A DNA stretch of 64,000 nt from Mesorhizobium sp. M4B.F.Ca.ET.203.01.1.1 (GTDB lineage Bacteria > Pseudomonadota > Alphaproteobacteria > Rhizobiales > Rhizobiaceae). This document shows positions 44,723 to 54,999 of the stretch, in pieces. A model generated the notes under the pieces. It made no database searches, was not told the origin of the DNA, and was given only the letters and a program-made list of their open reading frames with translations. Both the position numbers and the translations under genes were made by a program. The stretch is taken from positions 248,001-312,000 of the forward strand of contig NZ_SRUO01000005.1 of assembly GCF_004791025.1 (NCBI RefSeq), read 5' to 3'. Positions within the stretch are counted from its first letter, which is position 1. Every line of letters starts with the position of its first letter.

Positions 44723-46393
44723 GGCTGCGGCCGTGTTCTCGCGCAGCAAACGCTCTGCCGCCGCGCGCGCCTCGTCGGTGATCGTGGCGCCGGCCAGCAT
44801 GCGCGCGATCTCCTCCTGGCGCGCCGGCCGGTCCATCTCGGCGATGCCGGTCGCGACCCTGTCGGTGCCGCCGGATTTGGAGATCAGGAAATGCGTTGCC
44901 GCGCGTGCCGCCACTTGCGGCGCGTGGGTGACGGACAGCACCTGCACCCGCTTCGACAGCCTGGCCAACCGCTGGCCGATGGCATCGGCCACGGCGCCGC
45001 CGACGCCGGTGTCGATCTCGTCGAAGACCAGCGTCGGCGCCGAGCCGCGATCGGCCAGCGCAACTTTCAGCGCCAGGAGGAAGCGCGACAGCTCGCCGCC
45101 GGAGGCGACCTTCATCATCGGGCCGGGCCTGGTGCCCGGATTGGTGCGCACCCAGAACTCGACCTGGTCGATGCCCTCTTCCATCCGGCTTTCGGCATCG
45201 CTCGCGATCTCGACGATGAACTCGGCGCGTTCGAGCTTGAGCGCCGGCAATTCGGCCATCACCGCCCTGGTCAGGCCGACGGCGGCGGCATGGCGAAGCG
45301 AGGACAGTTGCGCGGCCGAGATGTCGTAGGCCTCGCGCGCCGCGGCCGCCTGCTTCTCCAACGCGTGCAAGCGTTCCTCGCCGGCGTCGAGGTCGGCGAG
45401 GTCGGCGGCCATCGTGTCGCGCAACTGCGCCAGATCGTCGACCGCCACGCTGTGCTTGCGCGAGGCGGCGCGCAGCGCGAAAAGCCGCTCTTCCGCTTTC
45501 TCCAGCCGTTGCGGATCATATTCGGTGGCGCGCAGTGCCGCTTCGACGCCCGACTGCGCGGCATCGAGCGACAGCATCGCCTCGTCGAGCGACTTCACCA
45601 CATCGTCGAGCAGGCCCGGCGCCTCTCCTGCCTTGCGCTGCAGGCGCCTGAGCAGGCTGGCCAGCTGCGGCAGCGGCGAGGACGGTCCCGAAAGCACATC
45701 CTGCGCGTCATGGATTTCCGAGGCGATCTTTTCCGCCCGCATCATCATGGCGCGCAGTTCGGCAAGCTCGCTCTCCTCGCCCGGCTGCGGATCGAGCTTC
45801 GCCAGTTCGGCGACGGAGGCGCGCAGATAGTCGGCTTCGCGCGCCGCGGCCTCGACCTTGGCGCGATGCTTGGCAAGGTCCTGCTCGCAGCCGCGCCAGT
45901 AACGCCAGGCTTCGCCCGTCGCGCGCGCGGCGCCGAGATGGCCGCCGAAACTGTCCAGCAATTCGCGGTGCGCGCCCGGATCGACCAGCGCCCGCTCGTC
46001 GTGCTGGCCGTGGATCTCGACCAGCGCATGGCCGATATCGCGCATCAGCGTGACGCTGGACGGCTGGTCGTTGACGAAAACGCGCGTGCGGCCGTCGGCC
46101 GTCTGCACGCGGCGCAGGATGATGTCGCCGTCATCCTCGATGGCGTTGTCGGCGAGCAGCGCGCGGGCCGGATGGTTGCGCGGCACGTCGAACACGGCGA
46201 TGACCTGGCCTTGCGTGGCGCCATGGCGCACGAGTGCCGCGTCGCCGCGCGCGCCGAGCGCCAGCGACAGCGCGTCGAGCAGGATGGATTTGCCGGCGCC
46301 GGTTTCGCCGGTCAGCACCGAGAGGCCGGGCAAGAAGTCGATGTCCAGCTTCTCGATCAGGACGATATCGCGGATCGACAGCCTGGACAGCAT
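44720..46393 (-). CDS. recN: DNA repair protein RecN
   Basis: The 557-residue SMC-like ATPase begins MLSRLSIRDIVLIEKLDIDF with Walker A GETGAGKSILLDAL, has a long central coiled coil, and ends with the ABC signature ASGGELSRFLLALK and Walker B TLVFDEIDTGVGG. It holds broken DNA ends together in double-strand break repair. The start was set at 46393 because the frame's conserved head begins there. Only eight bases separate it from bamD. No SOS (LexA) box was seen immediately upstream. Confidence 0.96.
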   Translation of the reverse strand: MLSRLSIRDIVLIEKLDIDFLPGLSVLTGETGAGKSILLDALSLALGARGDAALVRHGATQGQVIAVFDVPRNHPARALLADNAIEDDGDIILRRVQTADGRTRVFVNDQPSSVTLMRDIGHALVEIHGQHDERALVDPGAHRELLDSFGGHLGAARATGEAWRYWRGCEQDLAKHRAKVEAAAREADYLRASVAELAKLDPQPGEESELAELRAMMMRAEKIASEIHDAQDVLSGPSSPLPQLASLLRRLQRKAGEAPGLLDDVVKSLDEAMLSLDAAQSGVEAALRATEYDPQRLEKAEERLFALRAASRKHSVAVDDLAQLRDTMAADLADLDAGEERLHALEKQAAAAREAYDISAAQLSSLRHAAAVGLTRAVMAELPALKLERAEFIVEIASDAESRMEEGIDQVEFWVRTNPGTRPGPMMKVASGGELSRFLLALKVALADRGSAPTLVFDEIDTGVGGAVADAIGQRLARLSKRVQVLSVTHAPQVAARAATHFLISKSGGTDRVATGIAEMDRPARQEEIARMLAGATITDEARAAAERLLRENTAAA

Positions 46394-46401
46394 GGCGGAT
46401 G

Positions 46402-47271
46402 TCAGGCGCCGGTGATCAGCTTCCCGGCCTTGGAGATCCACGACCCCGCATTTTCGCGCGGCTCAAGCCCGTTGCTCTGCAGGAGCTTGTAGGAATCCTT
46501 GTACCACTGGCTGTCGGGATAATTGGTGCCGAGCACCGCGGCGGCGGTCTGCGCTTCCGATGTCAGGCCCATCGCGTAGTAGCTTTCGGTCAGGCGCGCC
46601 AGCGCCTCCTCGACATGGCGGGTGTTGGAATAGTTCTCGACCACGGTGCGGAAGCGCTTGACCGCGGCGATATACTCGCGGCGCTCGAGATAGTAGCGGC
46701 CGATCTGCATCTCCTTGCCGGCGAGCTGGTCGTTGGCGAAGCGGACCTTCTCCTTGGCGTCGTCGACATATTCGGAGGTCGGCCAGCGCGTCACCAGATC
46801 CTGCATCGTCTGCACGGTCAGGCGCGCTTCCTTCTGGTCCTGCGTGACGTCCTTGATCTGGCGGTAGTAGCTCAGCCCGATGATGTACTGGGCATAGGCG
46901 GCGTCATCCGTCGACGGGTAAAGCGTCAGGTAGCGCTTGGCCGAGCCGATCGCCTCGTCGTAGTGGCCGGCGCGATAGTCGGCGAAAGCGCCCATCACCA
47001 TCGATTTACGGGCGAATTCCGAATACGGGTGCTGGCGGTCGACCGCGTCGAACTTCTTGCTCGCCTCGTCCAGCCGGCCGGCATTCAGATTGGCGAGGCC
47101 CTGATTGTAGAGGACGTCCGCGGGCTCGGTCTGGTCGACATAGGTCGACAGGTCGACATCCTTCTCGGAGGACATGCAGGCCGACAGGACGAGCGATGGA
47201 ACAACCACCGAAAGCGCCAGGAAAACGACCCGGTGCGGTGCTTTCGATTGACCAACTCGCTTGAAGAACAT
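46402..47271 (-). CDS. bamD: Outer membrane protein assembly factor BamD (lipoprotein)
   Basis: From ATG 47271 the protein has 289 residues with a lipoprotein signal ending LVLSAC (Cys32). Five TPR-like repeats follow ([37 protein letters not shown]), the BamD/ComL architecture. It is part of the BAM complex that inserts beta-barrel proteins. The earlier part of the frame (to 47400) is not part of the protein. It lies between lpxC and recN, a common alphaproteobacterial order. Confidence 0.95.
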   Translation of the reverse strand: MFFKRVGQSKAPHRVVFLALSVVVPSLVLSACMSSEKDVDLSTYVDQTEPADVLYNQGLANLNAGRLDEASKKFDAVDRQHPYSEFARKSMVMGAFADYRAGHYDEAIGSAKRYLTLYPSTDDAAYAQYIIGLSYYRQIKDVTQDQKEARLTVQTMQDLVTRWPTSEYVDDAKEKVRFANDQLAGKEMQIGRYYLERREYIAAVKRFRTVVENYSNTRHVEEALARLTESYYAMGLTSEAQTAAAVLGTNYPDSQWYKDSYKLLQSNGLEPRENAGSWISKAGKLITGA

Positions 47272-47487
47272 GATTGGATTCCGCCCTTTCGGCGTCATTT
47301 CAGTCGTCATTTCGCTCTGGGGCAGCAGCCATAAACCATAACCGCCTTGCCCGGCAACGCTATCTCCGGCCAATCGCACATTTTTGTGGCGGTTCGGCAC
47401 CGACCTGAGAATGGCACGATTTCACCAACCGGTGATGCATCCATGCAACACCGACCGGCCGATACAAAGCCAGAAAATCGTTAAGAA

Positions 47488-48435
47488 TCAAATCATCCAG
47501 GGCGCGTAGAGGGGCGCGCTGACGGCAATCATTTCCGCGCTGCGGCCACGCTCGCGGCGCGTCGTTTCGACGATCTCGAAGGCGGACCGGTCGGACAAGA
47601 GCCGACGCAAAGCCGCCGCATTCATCCGGTGGCCGCCGCGATAGGAGCGGAAGCAGCCGATGAAGCGGGCGCCGGCGAGCGCCAGGTCGCCCATCGCGTC
47701 CAGCGTCTTGTGGCGCGCGAACTCATTGGCGTAGCGAAGGCCGCCGATGTTGATGACGCGGTTGTCGTCACCGATCACCAGCGAGTTCTCCAGCGACGAG
47801 CCCAGCGCATAGCCGGCCGCCCACAGCCGCTCGACGTCCTTCATGAAACCGAAGGTGCGGGCGCGCGCGATGTCGCGGCGGAAAATGTCGGGATTGATGT
47901 CGGAAGCGAACAGCTGGCGGCCGATTGCCGGGCTTTCGAAATCGATCTCGATCTCGAAGCGCGTGCCGTCATAGGGCCTGAACTCGGCCCAGGAGGCGCC
48001 GTTCTCGATGCGGACAGGCTTGACCACCCTGATATAGCGGCGCTTGACCGGCAGCATCTCGATACCCGCCTGGTCGAAGGCCTCGACGAAGGGCACGGCG
48101 CTGCCGTCGAGGATCGGAACCTCACGGCCGTCGATCTCGATGACGAGATTGTCGACGCCGAGCCCGAAAACCGCGGCCATGAGATGTTCGACGGTGCCGA
48201 TGTGCTCGCCGGCCGGATCGCCAAGCATGGTGCAAAGATCGGTCGCGCCGACTTCGGAGACCAACGCGCGGAACTCGCGGCTCTCGCCGCCGTTGGAAAG
48301 CTGGAAGACGATGCCGGTATCGGCATCCGCTGGCAGGAAATTGACGGTGACCGGCTTGCCGCTGTGAACGCCGGTGCCGGTCAGCGTCGCGCGCGATTTA
48401 AGTGTCGTCTGATAGTCGTGCAAGACAAACCCCAT
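47488..48435 (-). CDS. lpxC: UDP-3-O-acyl-N-acetylglucosamine deacetylase
   Basis: The 315-residue protein shows the LpxC zinc ligands: His in GTVEHLMAAVFGL, His and Asp in ARHKTLDAMGDLAL, and catalytic His in RGGHRMNA. It carries out the first committed step of lipid A synthesis. ATG 48435 gives MGFVLHDYQTTL, the usual N-terminus; an ATG at 48462 adds nine residues. It follows ftsZ with a 338-base gap and precedes bamD. Confidence 0.96.
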   Translation of the reverse strand: MGFVLHDYQTTLKSRATLTGTGVHSGKPVTVNFLPADADTGIVFQLSNGGESREFRALVSEVGATDLCTMLGDPAGEHIGTVEHLMAAVFGLGVDNLVIEIDGREVPILDGSAVPFVEAFDQAGIEMLPVKRRYIRVVKPVRIENGASWAEFRPYDGTRFEIEIDFESPAIGRQLFASDINPDIFRRDIARARTFGFMKDVERLWAAGYALGSSLENSLVIGDDNRVINIGGLRYANEFARHKTLDAMGDLALAGARFIGCFRSYRGGHRMNAAALRRLLSDRSAFEIVETTRRERGRSAEMIAVSAPLYAPWMI

Positions 48436-48773
48436 GGCCCATACTGCCTGCGTCCGCTTCATCGGTTCTTGGCGTATTCTGCTGCCGGATGGATCACCCG
48501 GTGTGCGCATAGATGCGGCAAAATAAACAAGGCCGTGCGGCTCTTGATATGATCGGCAGGCTGGGCCAACTCCCCGAATCCCGGCAAGCCGATAGTGCTC
48601 CGGGCGAAGATAGTGGTCCGGCTGGGAGAGTCCAAATCACGGTTTCTTACCCACTGTAACCGCGATCCGGTGCGAAGCGGCGCTTGCAACACCTTGTTTT
48701 TACATCGCTTTATACGTTAACAGGCAGACAATCACTTGTCTGCCTGTTAACAACTGTTACGAACCGTTAACGG
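48436..48773. other. 338-base ftsZ-lpxC intergenic region
   Basis: The region holds the strong 16-base hairpin at 48716-48751 near the ftsZ end and, on the lpxC side, AT-rich sequence (48640-48720) that probably includes the lpxC promoter. I see no gene, RNA gene or CtrA-type full site in it. Confidence 0.5.
48716..48751. terminator. Perfect 16-base-pair hairpin after ftsZ
   Basis: GTTAACAGGCAGACAA pairs exactly with TTGTCTGCCTGTTAAC around a TCAC loop, 22 bases past the ftsZ stop at 48774 in transcription direction. No good U-run follows on the minus strand, so termination by itself is uncertain; it may stabilise the end of the ftsZ message. Confidence 0.5.
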
Positions 48774-50435
48774 TCAATTGGCCTGGCGCCGCAGGAATGC
48801 CGGAATCTCCAGCTGGTCGTCTTCCTGCACGGCCCGGCTCTGCGGCGTCAGCCGGCCCTGGTCGTCAAGCTGGCCGCGGCGCGGCGCGTAGAGCTGCGGG
48901 TCCTGGCTGGCGAGACGGCGCACTTCCGGTGCCGCCTGGCGCAGTTTCGGCTCGCGCGGCTGCGCCGGCTGCAGCCGCGCAGGCTCTTCCTCGCGGCGGG
49001 TCAGCCCGTTGGTCAGGCGCTTCAGCAGTCCCATCGGTCCACCATTCTCATGGTCGGCAGGACGGCTCTTGGCTTCCACCTCGGCCTTCACGACCGGCGG
49101 AAAGTCCTCGACGCGCGGCATGCGCTGCGGCGCGGCGGCAACCGGCTGCGGCATTTCCCGCAGCGGCGCGGGCTGCTGCACCACCTGCTGGACGACCGGC
49201 TGCGGCTGGGCGGGCGGCGCCTGGAAGATCTTGCTCTGCGGACGGAACTCTTCCGCATGCGCCATCGGCGCCGGGCGGGCCTGCGCCATCGCCGCCGCAT
49301 TGGCCTCGGCGAGCTGGATCGCCTCGGCGACCGGATCGACGGCGCGCGGCTCATAGACCTGCTGCTGCACGGGCGCCGGACGGCTTTCCGCGACCGGAGC
49401 GGCCGGACGGCTGACCGGCTTCTGCGGCGCCGCGCGGATCGAGATCGGCGCCGCGGCGATTTCGGCTGCCGACTTGTCGATGCCGGTGGCGACCACCGAG
49501 ACGCGGATCACGCCTTCCAGCTCTTCGTCGAAAGTCGCGCCGAGGATGATGTTGGCGTCCTGGTCGACCTCCTCGCGGATGCGGGTCGCGGCTTCGTCGA
49601 CTTCGAACAGGGTGAGGTCGCGGCCGCCGGTAATCGAGATCAGCAGGCCCTTGGCGCCCTTCATCGAGGTCTCGTCGAGCAGCGGGTTGGCGATGGCGGC
49701 TTCCGCCGCGGCCATCGCGCGGCCCTCGCCCGAAGCCTCGCCGGTGCCCATCATCGCCTTGCCCATCTCGCGCATCACCGAGCGGACATCGGCGAAGTCG
49801 AGGTTGATCAGGCCTTCCTTGACCATCAGGTCGGTGATGCAGGCGACACCGGAGTAGAGCACCTGGTCGGCCATGGCGAAGGCATCGGCGAAGGTGGTCT
49901 TGTCATTGGCCAGCCGGAACAGGTTCTGGTTGGGGATGACGATGAGCGTGTCGACGCATTTCTGCAGTTCCTCGATGCCGAGGTCCGCCGTCTTCATGCG
50001 GCGCTGGCCTTCGAAATGGAACGGCTTGGTGACGACGCCGACCGTCAGGATGCCCTTTTCGCGCGCGGCGCGGGCGACGACCGGAGCAGCGCCGGTGCCG
50101 GTGCCGCCGCCCATGCCGGCGGTGACGAAGCACATATGGGTGTTGGACAGGTGATCGATGATCTCGTCGATGCATTCCTCAGCAGCCGCGCGGCCGACCT
50201 CCGGCTGCGAGCCGGCGCCGAGCCCCTCGGTCACATGCGCGCCAAGCTGGATCAGCCGCTCCGCCTTCGACATGGTCAGCGCCTGCGCGTCGGTGTTCGC
50301 CACCACGAACTCGACACCGCGCAAGCCGGCGGTGATCATGTTGTTGACGGCATTGCCGCCGCCGCCACCGACACCGAACACGGTGATGCGTGGCTTCAGC
50401 TCGGTGATGTCCGGCTTTTGCAGATTGATGGTCAT
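48774..50435 (-). CDS. ftsZ: Cell division protein FtsZ
   Basis: The 553-residue tubulin homologue has [13 protein letters not shown] at residues 21-33, the tubulin signature [10 protein letters not shown] at 109-118 and the T7 region. Residues about 320-535 form a long Pro/Gln/Ala-rich disordered linker with [16 protein letters not shown], and the end [12 protein letters not shown] is the conserved peptide that binds FtsA and other partners. The long linker is typical of rhizobial and Caulobacter FtsZ. It polymerises into the division ring. Confidence 0.98.
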   Translation of the reverse strand: MTINLQKPDITELKPRITVFGVGGGGGNAVNNMITAGLRGVEFVVANTDAQALTMSKAERLIQLGAHVTEGLGAGSQPEVGRAAAEECIDEIIDHLSNTHMCFVTAGMGGGTGTGAAPVVARAAREKGILTVGVVTKPFHFEGQRRMKTADLGIEELQKCVDTLIVIPNQNLFRLANDKTTFADAFAMADQVLYSGVACITDLMVKEGLINLDFADVRSVMREMGKAMMGTGEASGEGRAMAAAEAAIANPLLDETSMKGAKGLLISITGGRDLTLFEVDEAATRIREEVDQDANIILGATFDEELEGVIRVSVVATGIDKSAAEIAAAPISIRAAPQKPVSRPAAPVAESRPAPVQQQVYEPRAVDPVAEAIQLAEANAAAMAQARPAPMAHAEEFRPQSKIFQAPPAQPQPVVQQVVQQPAPLREMPQPVAAAPQRMPRVEDFPPVVKAEVEAKSRPADHENGGPMGLLKRLTNGLTRREEEPARLQPAQPREPKLRQAAPEVRRLASQDPQLYAPRRGQLDDQGRLTPQSRAVQEDDQLEIPAFLRRQAN

Positions 50436-50503
50436 TGTCTCCGTCCTTTGCCTTTCCCGCCGCTTCGCCGCTGCGGCCGCCTATGGGGCTGTCCCCGTCA
50501 ATT

Positions 50504-51811
50504 TTAGAAACTGTCTCTCAACCACTGACTCATGCGATGCAGTTTTCCGCCCGTCCCGGTCATCCTGAGACCGGAAATTCCTTTCACAGAATGGCTCTCG
50601 AAGCTCGCCATCTGCGGATAGATCAAGAGCCCGACCGGGGTCGAGAACGCCGGCCCCTTCGCCGCCTCGGGCAGCCCGGCCACGCCGAGCGGCCGGCCGA
50701 TGCGCACATTGCGGCCGAGGATGCGGCGTGCCGCTTCCGGCAGGCCGGCAAGCTGGCTGGCGCCGCCGGTGAGCACGACACGCTTGCCGACGGCGTTGCC
50801 GTAGCCCGACTTGTTCAACCGGTCGCGCAGCAATTCCAGCGTCTCGTCGATGCGGGCGCGGATGATGCGTGTCATCATCGAGCGCGGTACCTGCACAGGC
50901 AGCTCGCCTTCCTCGCCGATCGGCTGGATCGAGACGAGGTCACGGTCGTCCGCGCTGCCCGGCAGCGCCGAACCGTGCATGACCTTCAGGCGCTCCGCGG
51001 CGTCGAGCGAGGTCGACAGGCCCTTGGCCATGTCGAGCGTCACATGGTTGCCGCCGATGGCGATGGCGTCGGCGTGAACGAACTTGCCTTCCGAGAACAC
51101 CGAGATCGTCGTCGTGCCGCCGCCCATGTCGATGCAGGCCGCGCCCATTTCGAGCTCGTCGTCGACCAGTGCCGCGAGCCCGCTGGCGTAGGGCGTCGCC
51201 ACCATGCGCTCGACCGACAGATGCGAGCGATTGATGCAGAGCTCCAGGTTGCGCAACGGCGCCGCATCGCCCGTCAGCACGTGCATGTCGACGCCAAGCG
51301 CATCGCCGACCATGCCACGCGGATCGCGCACGCCGCGCTCGGCGTCGAGCGAGAAACCGACCGGCAGCGAGTGGATCACCTCGCGCTCGGCCTTCAGCGC
51401 CTGCTTGGCGCCGGCGGCAAGCACCCGCTTGATGTCGGCCTCGTCGGCCTGATGGCCGCCGAGATTGATGGTGGCCGAGAAGGCCTCGCTCTTCAGCCGC
51501 CCGGCGGTCATGTTGACGATCAGCGAATCCACCGTCAGCCCGGCCATGCGCTCGGCGGCGTCGACGGCCAGACGGATGGCGTGTTCGGCGCGGTCGAGAT
51601 CGACGACCACGCCCGACTTCACGCCTTGCGATTTCTGGTGGCCGATGCCGATCACCTGGATGCGATGCGAGCGCCCGCGCAAGAGCTTGCCGTCGTCGCG
51701 CGGCTTCAGCTTCGCCACCACGCAGCAAACCTTGCTCGAACCGACATCGAGCACCGTCAAGGTGCCCGACCGGCGCGAGGAGGCATCGCTGTTGCCGCCA
51801 AGCCAGCTCAT
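50504..51811 (-). CDS. ftsA: Cell division protein FtsA
   Basis: The 435-residue actin-like ATPase shows LTVLDVGSSKVCCVVA (phosphate 1), ACIDMGGGTTTISVF (phosphate 2) and RVVLTGGASQLAGLPE (adenosine). A C-terminal amphipathic helix (LHRMSQWLRDSF) fits membrane anchoring. It tethers FtsZ to the membrane. The start overlaps the ftsQ stop by four bases, and ftsZ follows after 68 bases. Confidence 0.97.
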   Translation of the reverse strand: MSWLGGNSDASSRRSGTLTVLDVGSSKVCCVVAKLKPRDDGKLLRGRSHRIQVIGIGHQKSQGVKSGVVVDLDRAEHAIRLAVDAAERMAGLTVDSLIVNMTAGRLKSEAFSATINLGGHQADEADIKRVLAAGAKQALKAEREVIHSLPVGFSLDAERGVRDPRGMVGDALGVDMHVLTGDAAPLRNLELCINRSHLSVERMVATPYASGLAALVDDELEMGAACIDMGGGTTTISVFSEGKFVHADAIAIGGNHVTLDMAKGLSTSLDAAERLKVMHGSALPGSADDRDLVSIQPIGEEGELPVQVPRSMMTRIIRARIDETLELLRDRLNKSGYGNAVGKRVVLTGGASQLAGLPEAARRILGRNVRIGRPLGVAGLPEAAKGPAFSTPVGLLIYPQMASFESHSVKGISGLRMTGTGGKLHRMSQWLRDSF

Positions 51812-52749
51812 ATTTTCGTCTCCGGCTTGCGCTTCGTCAGGCTCTTCGGCTTTTCGTTGAGCGCCGCTTCGCGCTGCGTCGCCGCCTCCGGCGTCAGCTG
51901 CACGACGAGGCGATCGGACAGGCGCATGTCGACGGCGGCGATGTCGCGGCTCAAGAGCCCGTTGTCGTGGTCCATCCTGACCAGATCGGCGATCGCCCGG
52001 TCTTCGCCGTCCTCAGGCAGCTTGACCGTGATGCCGTTCTCCAGCCGCAGGTCCCAGCGCCGCTCGCCGATGCGGATATAGCCTTTGACCCGCGCCGCGA
52101 GTTCGGGATAGCGCTTCACCTCGGCAAGGAAATCCGGCGCCTTGGCCGGCGCGCCGGTGCCGATGATCAGCGGCAGCAGCGCCTGCTTCCCGCCCGAGAA
52201 CGGCGCGATGACCTGGCCGTCACGCTCGATGACCGAAAGCGAATCGCCCTGCTGCCAAAGCGCGAAAGGCTCACGCTCCTCGACGCGCACCTCCAGCGTA
52301 TGCGGATAGACCTTGCGCACCGCCGCGACCTCGACCCAGGGCAGCGTCCTGATCCGCTCGCGCGCGGCCTCGGCATCAAAGCCTATCAGCGAGGTCCAGC
52401 CGTCGAGCTCCAGCCGGTCCAGTATGTCGATCTCGGAGGTTTCGTGGTTGCCGACCACCTTGATCTGATCGACCGCGAAACCGGTGCGCGCGGTTATGCT
52501 CTGGACGACGCCGTCGACCTGTCCGCCAAGATAGGCGCCATAGGCGCTGCTCGACGCGATCAGCACAGCCGAAAGGATTGCCGCGGAAAAAGGCGGCGCG
52601 GTGAATTCACCCCCGCCAAGACGCGTCAGAAGGCGCGCCGGCCGGCGAAGCATGCGCGGCAGCACGAAATGGTCGAACGACAGCGAAAGGCCGAACGGCG
52701 CCGGCCCGACACCCGCCCCCTTGCCCTGTCCCCACCTCAACGCAGACAC
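51808..52749 (-). CDS. ftsQ: Cell division protein FtsQ
   Basis: From GTG 52749, with GGAGG eight bases upstream, the protein has 313 residues. A cytoplasmic head of 50 residues leads to a single membrane helix (residues about 54-75) and a POTRA domain ([20 protein letters not shown]). It organises the FtsQLB divisome subcomplex. The GTG lies inside the end of ddl (overlap of 13 bases); an ATG at 52770 is longer but has a weaker ribosome site. Confidence 0.93.
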   Translation of the reverse strand: MSALRWGQGKGAGVGPAPFGLSLSFDHFVLPRMLRRPARLLTRLGGGEFTAPPFSAAILSAVLIASSSAYGAYLGGQVDGVVQSITARTGFAVDQIKVVGNHETSEIDILDRLELDGWTSLIGFDAEAARERIRTLPWVEVAAVRKVYPHTLEVRVEEREPFALWQQGDSLSVIERDGQVIAPFSGGKQALLPLIIGTGAPAKAPDFLAEVKRYPELAARVKGYIRIGERRWDLRLENGITVKLPEDGEDRAIADLVRMDHDNGLLSRDIAAVDMRLSDRLVVQLTPEAATQREAALNEKPKSLTKRKPETKI

Positions 52750-53663
52750 GAAGCGTCCTCCACCATCCAACTCAACAGTTCGCCGAACGAATGCCCCGCA
52801 TGAGCGGCGATTTCAGGCACCAGAGACGTCGGCGTCATGCCCGGCTGGGTGTTGATCTCGAGCCAGACAACCTCGCCGTTCTCGGAGTGACGGTCGTCGT
52901 AACGGAAGTCCGACCGGGAGACGCCCCGGCAACCGATAGCTTGGTGAGCCTTAAGCGCCAGTGTCTGTATTTTTTGGTAAATATTCGGTGAAATTTTAGC
53001 AGGGGTTTCGTGTTTTGATCCGCCCGCCACGTATTTCGAATCGTAATCGTAGAAGGAATGGCCGGTCGGGATGATCTCGCAGACTCCGAGCGCGACGTCG
53101 CCCATCACGGCGCAGGTCAGCTCGCGCCCATGGATGTAGCGCTCGACCATGACGGTGTCGCCATATTTCCACTCGGACGAGCCGATGACCTGCGGCGGAT
53201 GCGACTGCCCTTCATGGACGATGACGACGCCGAAGCTCGATCCTTCGTTGACCGGCTTCACCACGTAGGGCGGCTTCATCGGATGCTTGTTCTGGATGGC
53301 GAAGCGGTTGGCCACCTTCGATTCCGCCACTAGGATGCCGGCTGCCTTGGCGACTTTCTTGGCCTGCTCCTTGTTCATGGCCAGCGCCGAGGCAAGCACG
53401 CCGGAATGCGTGTAGGGGATTTCGAGATATTCGAGGACACCCTGAATGGTGCCGTCCTCACCGAACGGACCGTGCAGCGCATTGAAGGCAACATCAGGCT
53501 TGAGCGCGGCAAGCACGGAGCCGACATCGCGCGCAACGTCGACCCGGGTGACGCGATAGCCTTCATTCTCGAGCGCATCCGCACATGCCTTCCCCGAGGA
53601 CAGGGACACGGGCCGCTCCGACGAAAAACCACCGAGCAAGACGGCCACATGCTTGTTCTTCAT
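52737..53663 (-). CDS. ddl: D-alanine-D-alanine ligase
   Basis: The 308-residue ATP-grasp enzyme shows [19 protein letters not shown] at its N-terminus, [14 protein letters not shown] in the nucleotide-binding part and [18 protein letters not shown] at the metal site. It joins two D-alanines for the peptidoglycan stem. It is separated from murB by 370 bases, so a promoter for ddl-ftsQ-ftsA-ftsZ probably lies there. Confidence 0.96.
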   Translation of the reverse strand: MKNKHVAVLLGGFSSERPVSLSSGKACADALENEGYRVTRVDVARDVGSVLAALKPDVAFNALHGPFGEDGTIQGVLEYLEIPYTHSGVLASALAMNKEQAKKVAKAAGILVAESKVANRFAIQNKHPMKPPYVVKPVNEGSSFGVVIVHEGQSHPPQVIGSSEWKYGDTVMVERYIHGRELTCAVMGDVALGVCEIIPTGHSFYDYDSKYVAGGSKHETPAKISPNIYQKIQTLALKAHQAIGCRGVSRSDFRYDDRHSENGEVVWLEINTQPGMTPTSLVPEIAAHAGHSFGELLSWMVEDASCLR

Positions 53664-54033
53664 CTCCCGTCATCCCCTCTCACGGCGGGCCGCGACTGAC
53701 ATTTCCACACCAGCATTCCCGCACAGTGAGTCCGAGTCTTCCGGCAGGTTGCCCCCCAGACGGAAAACGCGACCGACGCGTCGAACGACTCAAATCAGGA
53801 AACGCTTGAGGCCAGAGAATCAGAGAGTTGATTCACTGGCAAGTCCTTAAGATTCCGAGAGATTCACTTTCCGTAAAAACGGCCGCGAAAAGTGTGCCAT
53901 AGAGTCTTTGCGGCAACGGTTCGGAGGCCATTGCGGAAGCCGAAGTTAAAGTATTACTTGAGCTTCGACACACGGCGGAGATCCGCTGCGATCCAGCTTC
54001 GGCCGGCTCGCCTGAATGCCGGCGAGGCTTAGA
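53664..54033. other. 370-base ddl-murB intergenic region
   Basis: No gene was identified. On the minus strand the part near ddl contains two AGTGAATC direct repeats (at about 53830 and 53865) and lower-GC sequence that could carry a promoter. Close to murB, CTCGCC and GGCGAG form a 6-base hairpin (54007-54026) that is weak as a terminator. No clear CtrA motif was found. Confidence 0.45.
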
Positions 54034-54999
54034 CTAGAGCAGTTGTCCCAGGAATTCCTGCACGGCGTGGCCCGGCCGGAAATCGCCGAGGCGCTTGATT
54101 TCCCAATGCAGCCGGACGCCCGAATTCTCGAGCACCCGCGCGCGCACGGTCTCGCCGAGATATTCGAGGTCGTAGCCGGTCGCGGTGCCGGTGTTGATCA
54201 TGAAATTGCAATGCATCGGCGACATTTGCGCGCCGCCGATCATCAAGCCACGGCAGCCAGCCTTGTCGATCTCCTTCCAGGCCGAGGTGCCCTCCGGATT
54301 CTTGAAGGTCGAGCCGCCGGTCTTCTCGCGGATCGGCTGCACCGTCTCGCGATGGCTCTGCACCGCATCCATCGCCGCCTTGATCGTCGCCTGGTCTTCC
54401 GGATGCCCCTCGAACAGCGCCGAGGTGAAGATCAGCCCCGAAGGCGCCGCCGAATGCCGATAGGCATAGCCCATGTCGGCATTGCTGAGCGTGTGAAGAT
54501 TGCCCTTGCGGTCGAGCGCCCGCACCTCGACGACGCGTTCGCGCGTCTCGACGCCATTGGCGCCGGCGTTCATCCTCAGCGCACCGCCGACGGCGCCGGG
54601 AATGCCGTGGTAGAAATGGAAGCCGCCGATCCCCGCCTCGTAGGCGACGGCCGCGAGGCGCTTGTCGGGCGTTGCGGCGCCGGCCCTGATCGTGGTCGGC
54701 GAAACGACTTCCGCCTCGCCGAAGCCTTTGGCCGAGAGCCGGATGACGAAACCGGGAATGCCGCCGTCGCGCACCAGGAGGTTCGAGCCGACGCCGACGA
54801 TGGTCAGCGGGATTTCCTCCGGCACGGCGCGCAGGAAGGCGGCGAGGTCCTCCTCGTCGGCCGGCTGGAACAGCGCGTCCGCCAGGCCGCCGGCGCGGAA
54901 CCAGGTGATCTTGTCCATCTCGGCGTTGGGCGTGACGCGCCCGCGCAGGCCGGCCAGCCGGTCGCCAAGCTTGTCGATCAGGGGCTGGCCGCGCATCAT
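54034..54999 (-). CDS. murB: UDP-N-acetylenolpyruvoylglucosamine reductase
   Basis: From ATG 54999, which overlaps the murC stop by four bases, the protein has 321 residues. The FAD-binding region shows [18 protein letters not shown] and [20 protein letters not shown], and the substrate domain contains [10 protein letters not shown] and [18 protein letters not shown]. It reduces enolpyruvyl-UDP-GlcNAc to UDP-MurNAc. Confidence 0.96.
   Translation of the reverse strand: MMRGQPLIDKLGDRLAGLRGRVTPNAEMDKITWFRAGGLADALFQPADEEDLAAFLRAVPEEIPLTIVGVGSNLLVRDGGIPGFVIRLSAKGFGEAEVVSPTTIRAGAATPDKRLAAVAYEAGIGGFHFYHGIPGAVGGALRMNAGANGVETRERVVEVRALDRKGNLHTLSNADMGYAYRHSAAPSGLIFTSALFEGHPEDQATIKAAMDAVQSHRETVQPIREKTGGSTFKNPEGTSAWKEIDKAGCRGLMIGGAQMSPMHCNFMINTGTATGYDLEYLGETVRARVLENSGVRLHWEIKRLGDFRPGHAVQEFLGQLL

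Noticed and set aside
48716..48751. Reading GTTAAC arms as CtrA full sites (TTAA-N7-TTAA)
   Set aside because: The spacing between TTAA elements does not fit the seven-base spacer, and the site lies after ftsZ rather than before a division gene promoter.
49050..50507. Plus-strand frame of 485 codons opposite ftsZ
   Set aside because: Antisense shadow of a highly conserved gene, with repetitive Arg/Asp/Gly content.
53406..53850. Plus-strand frames over the ddl start and gap
   Set aside because: Pro/Arg-rich without start signals; they do not extend a recognisable family.
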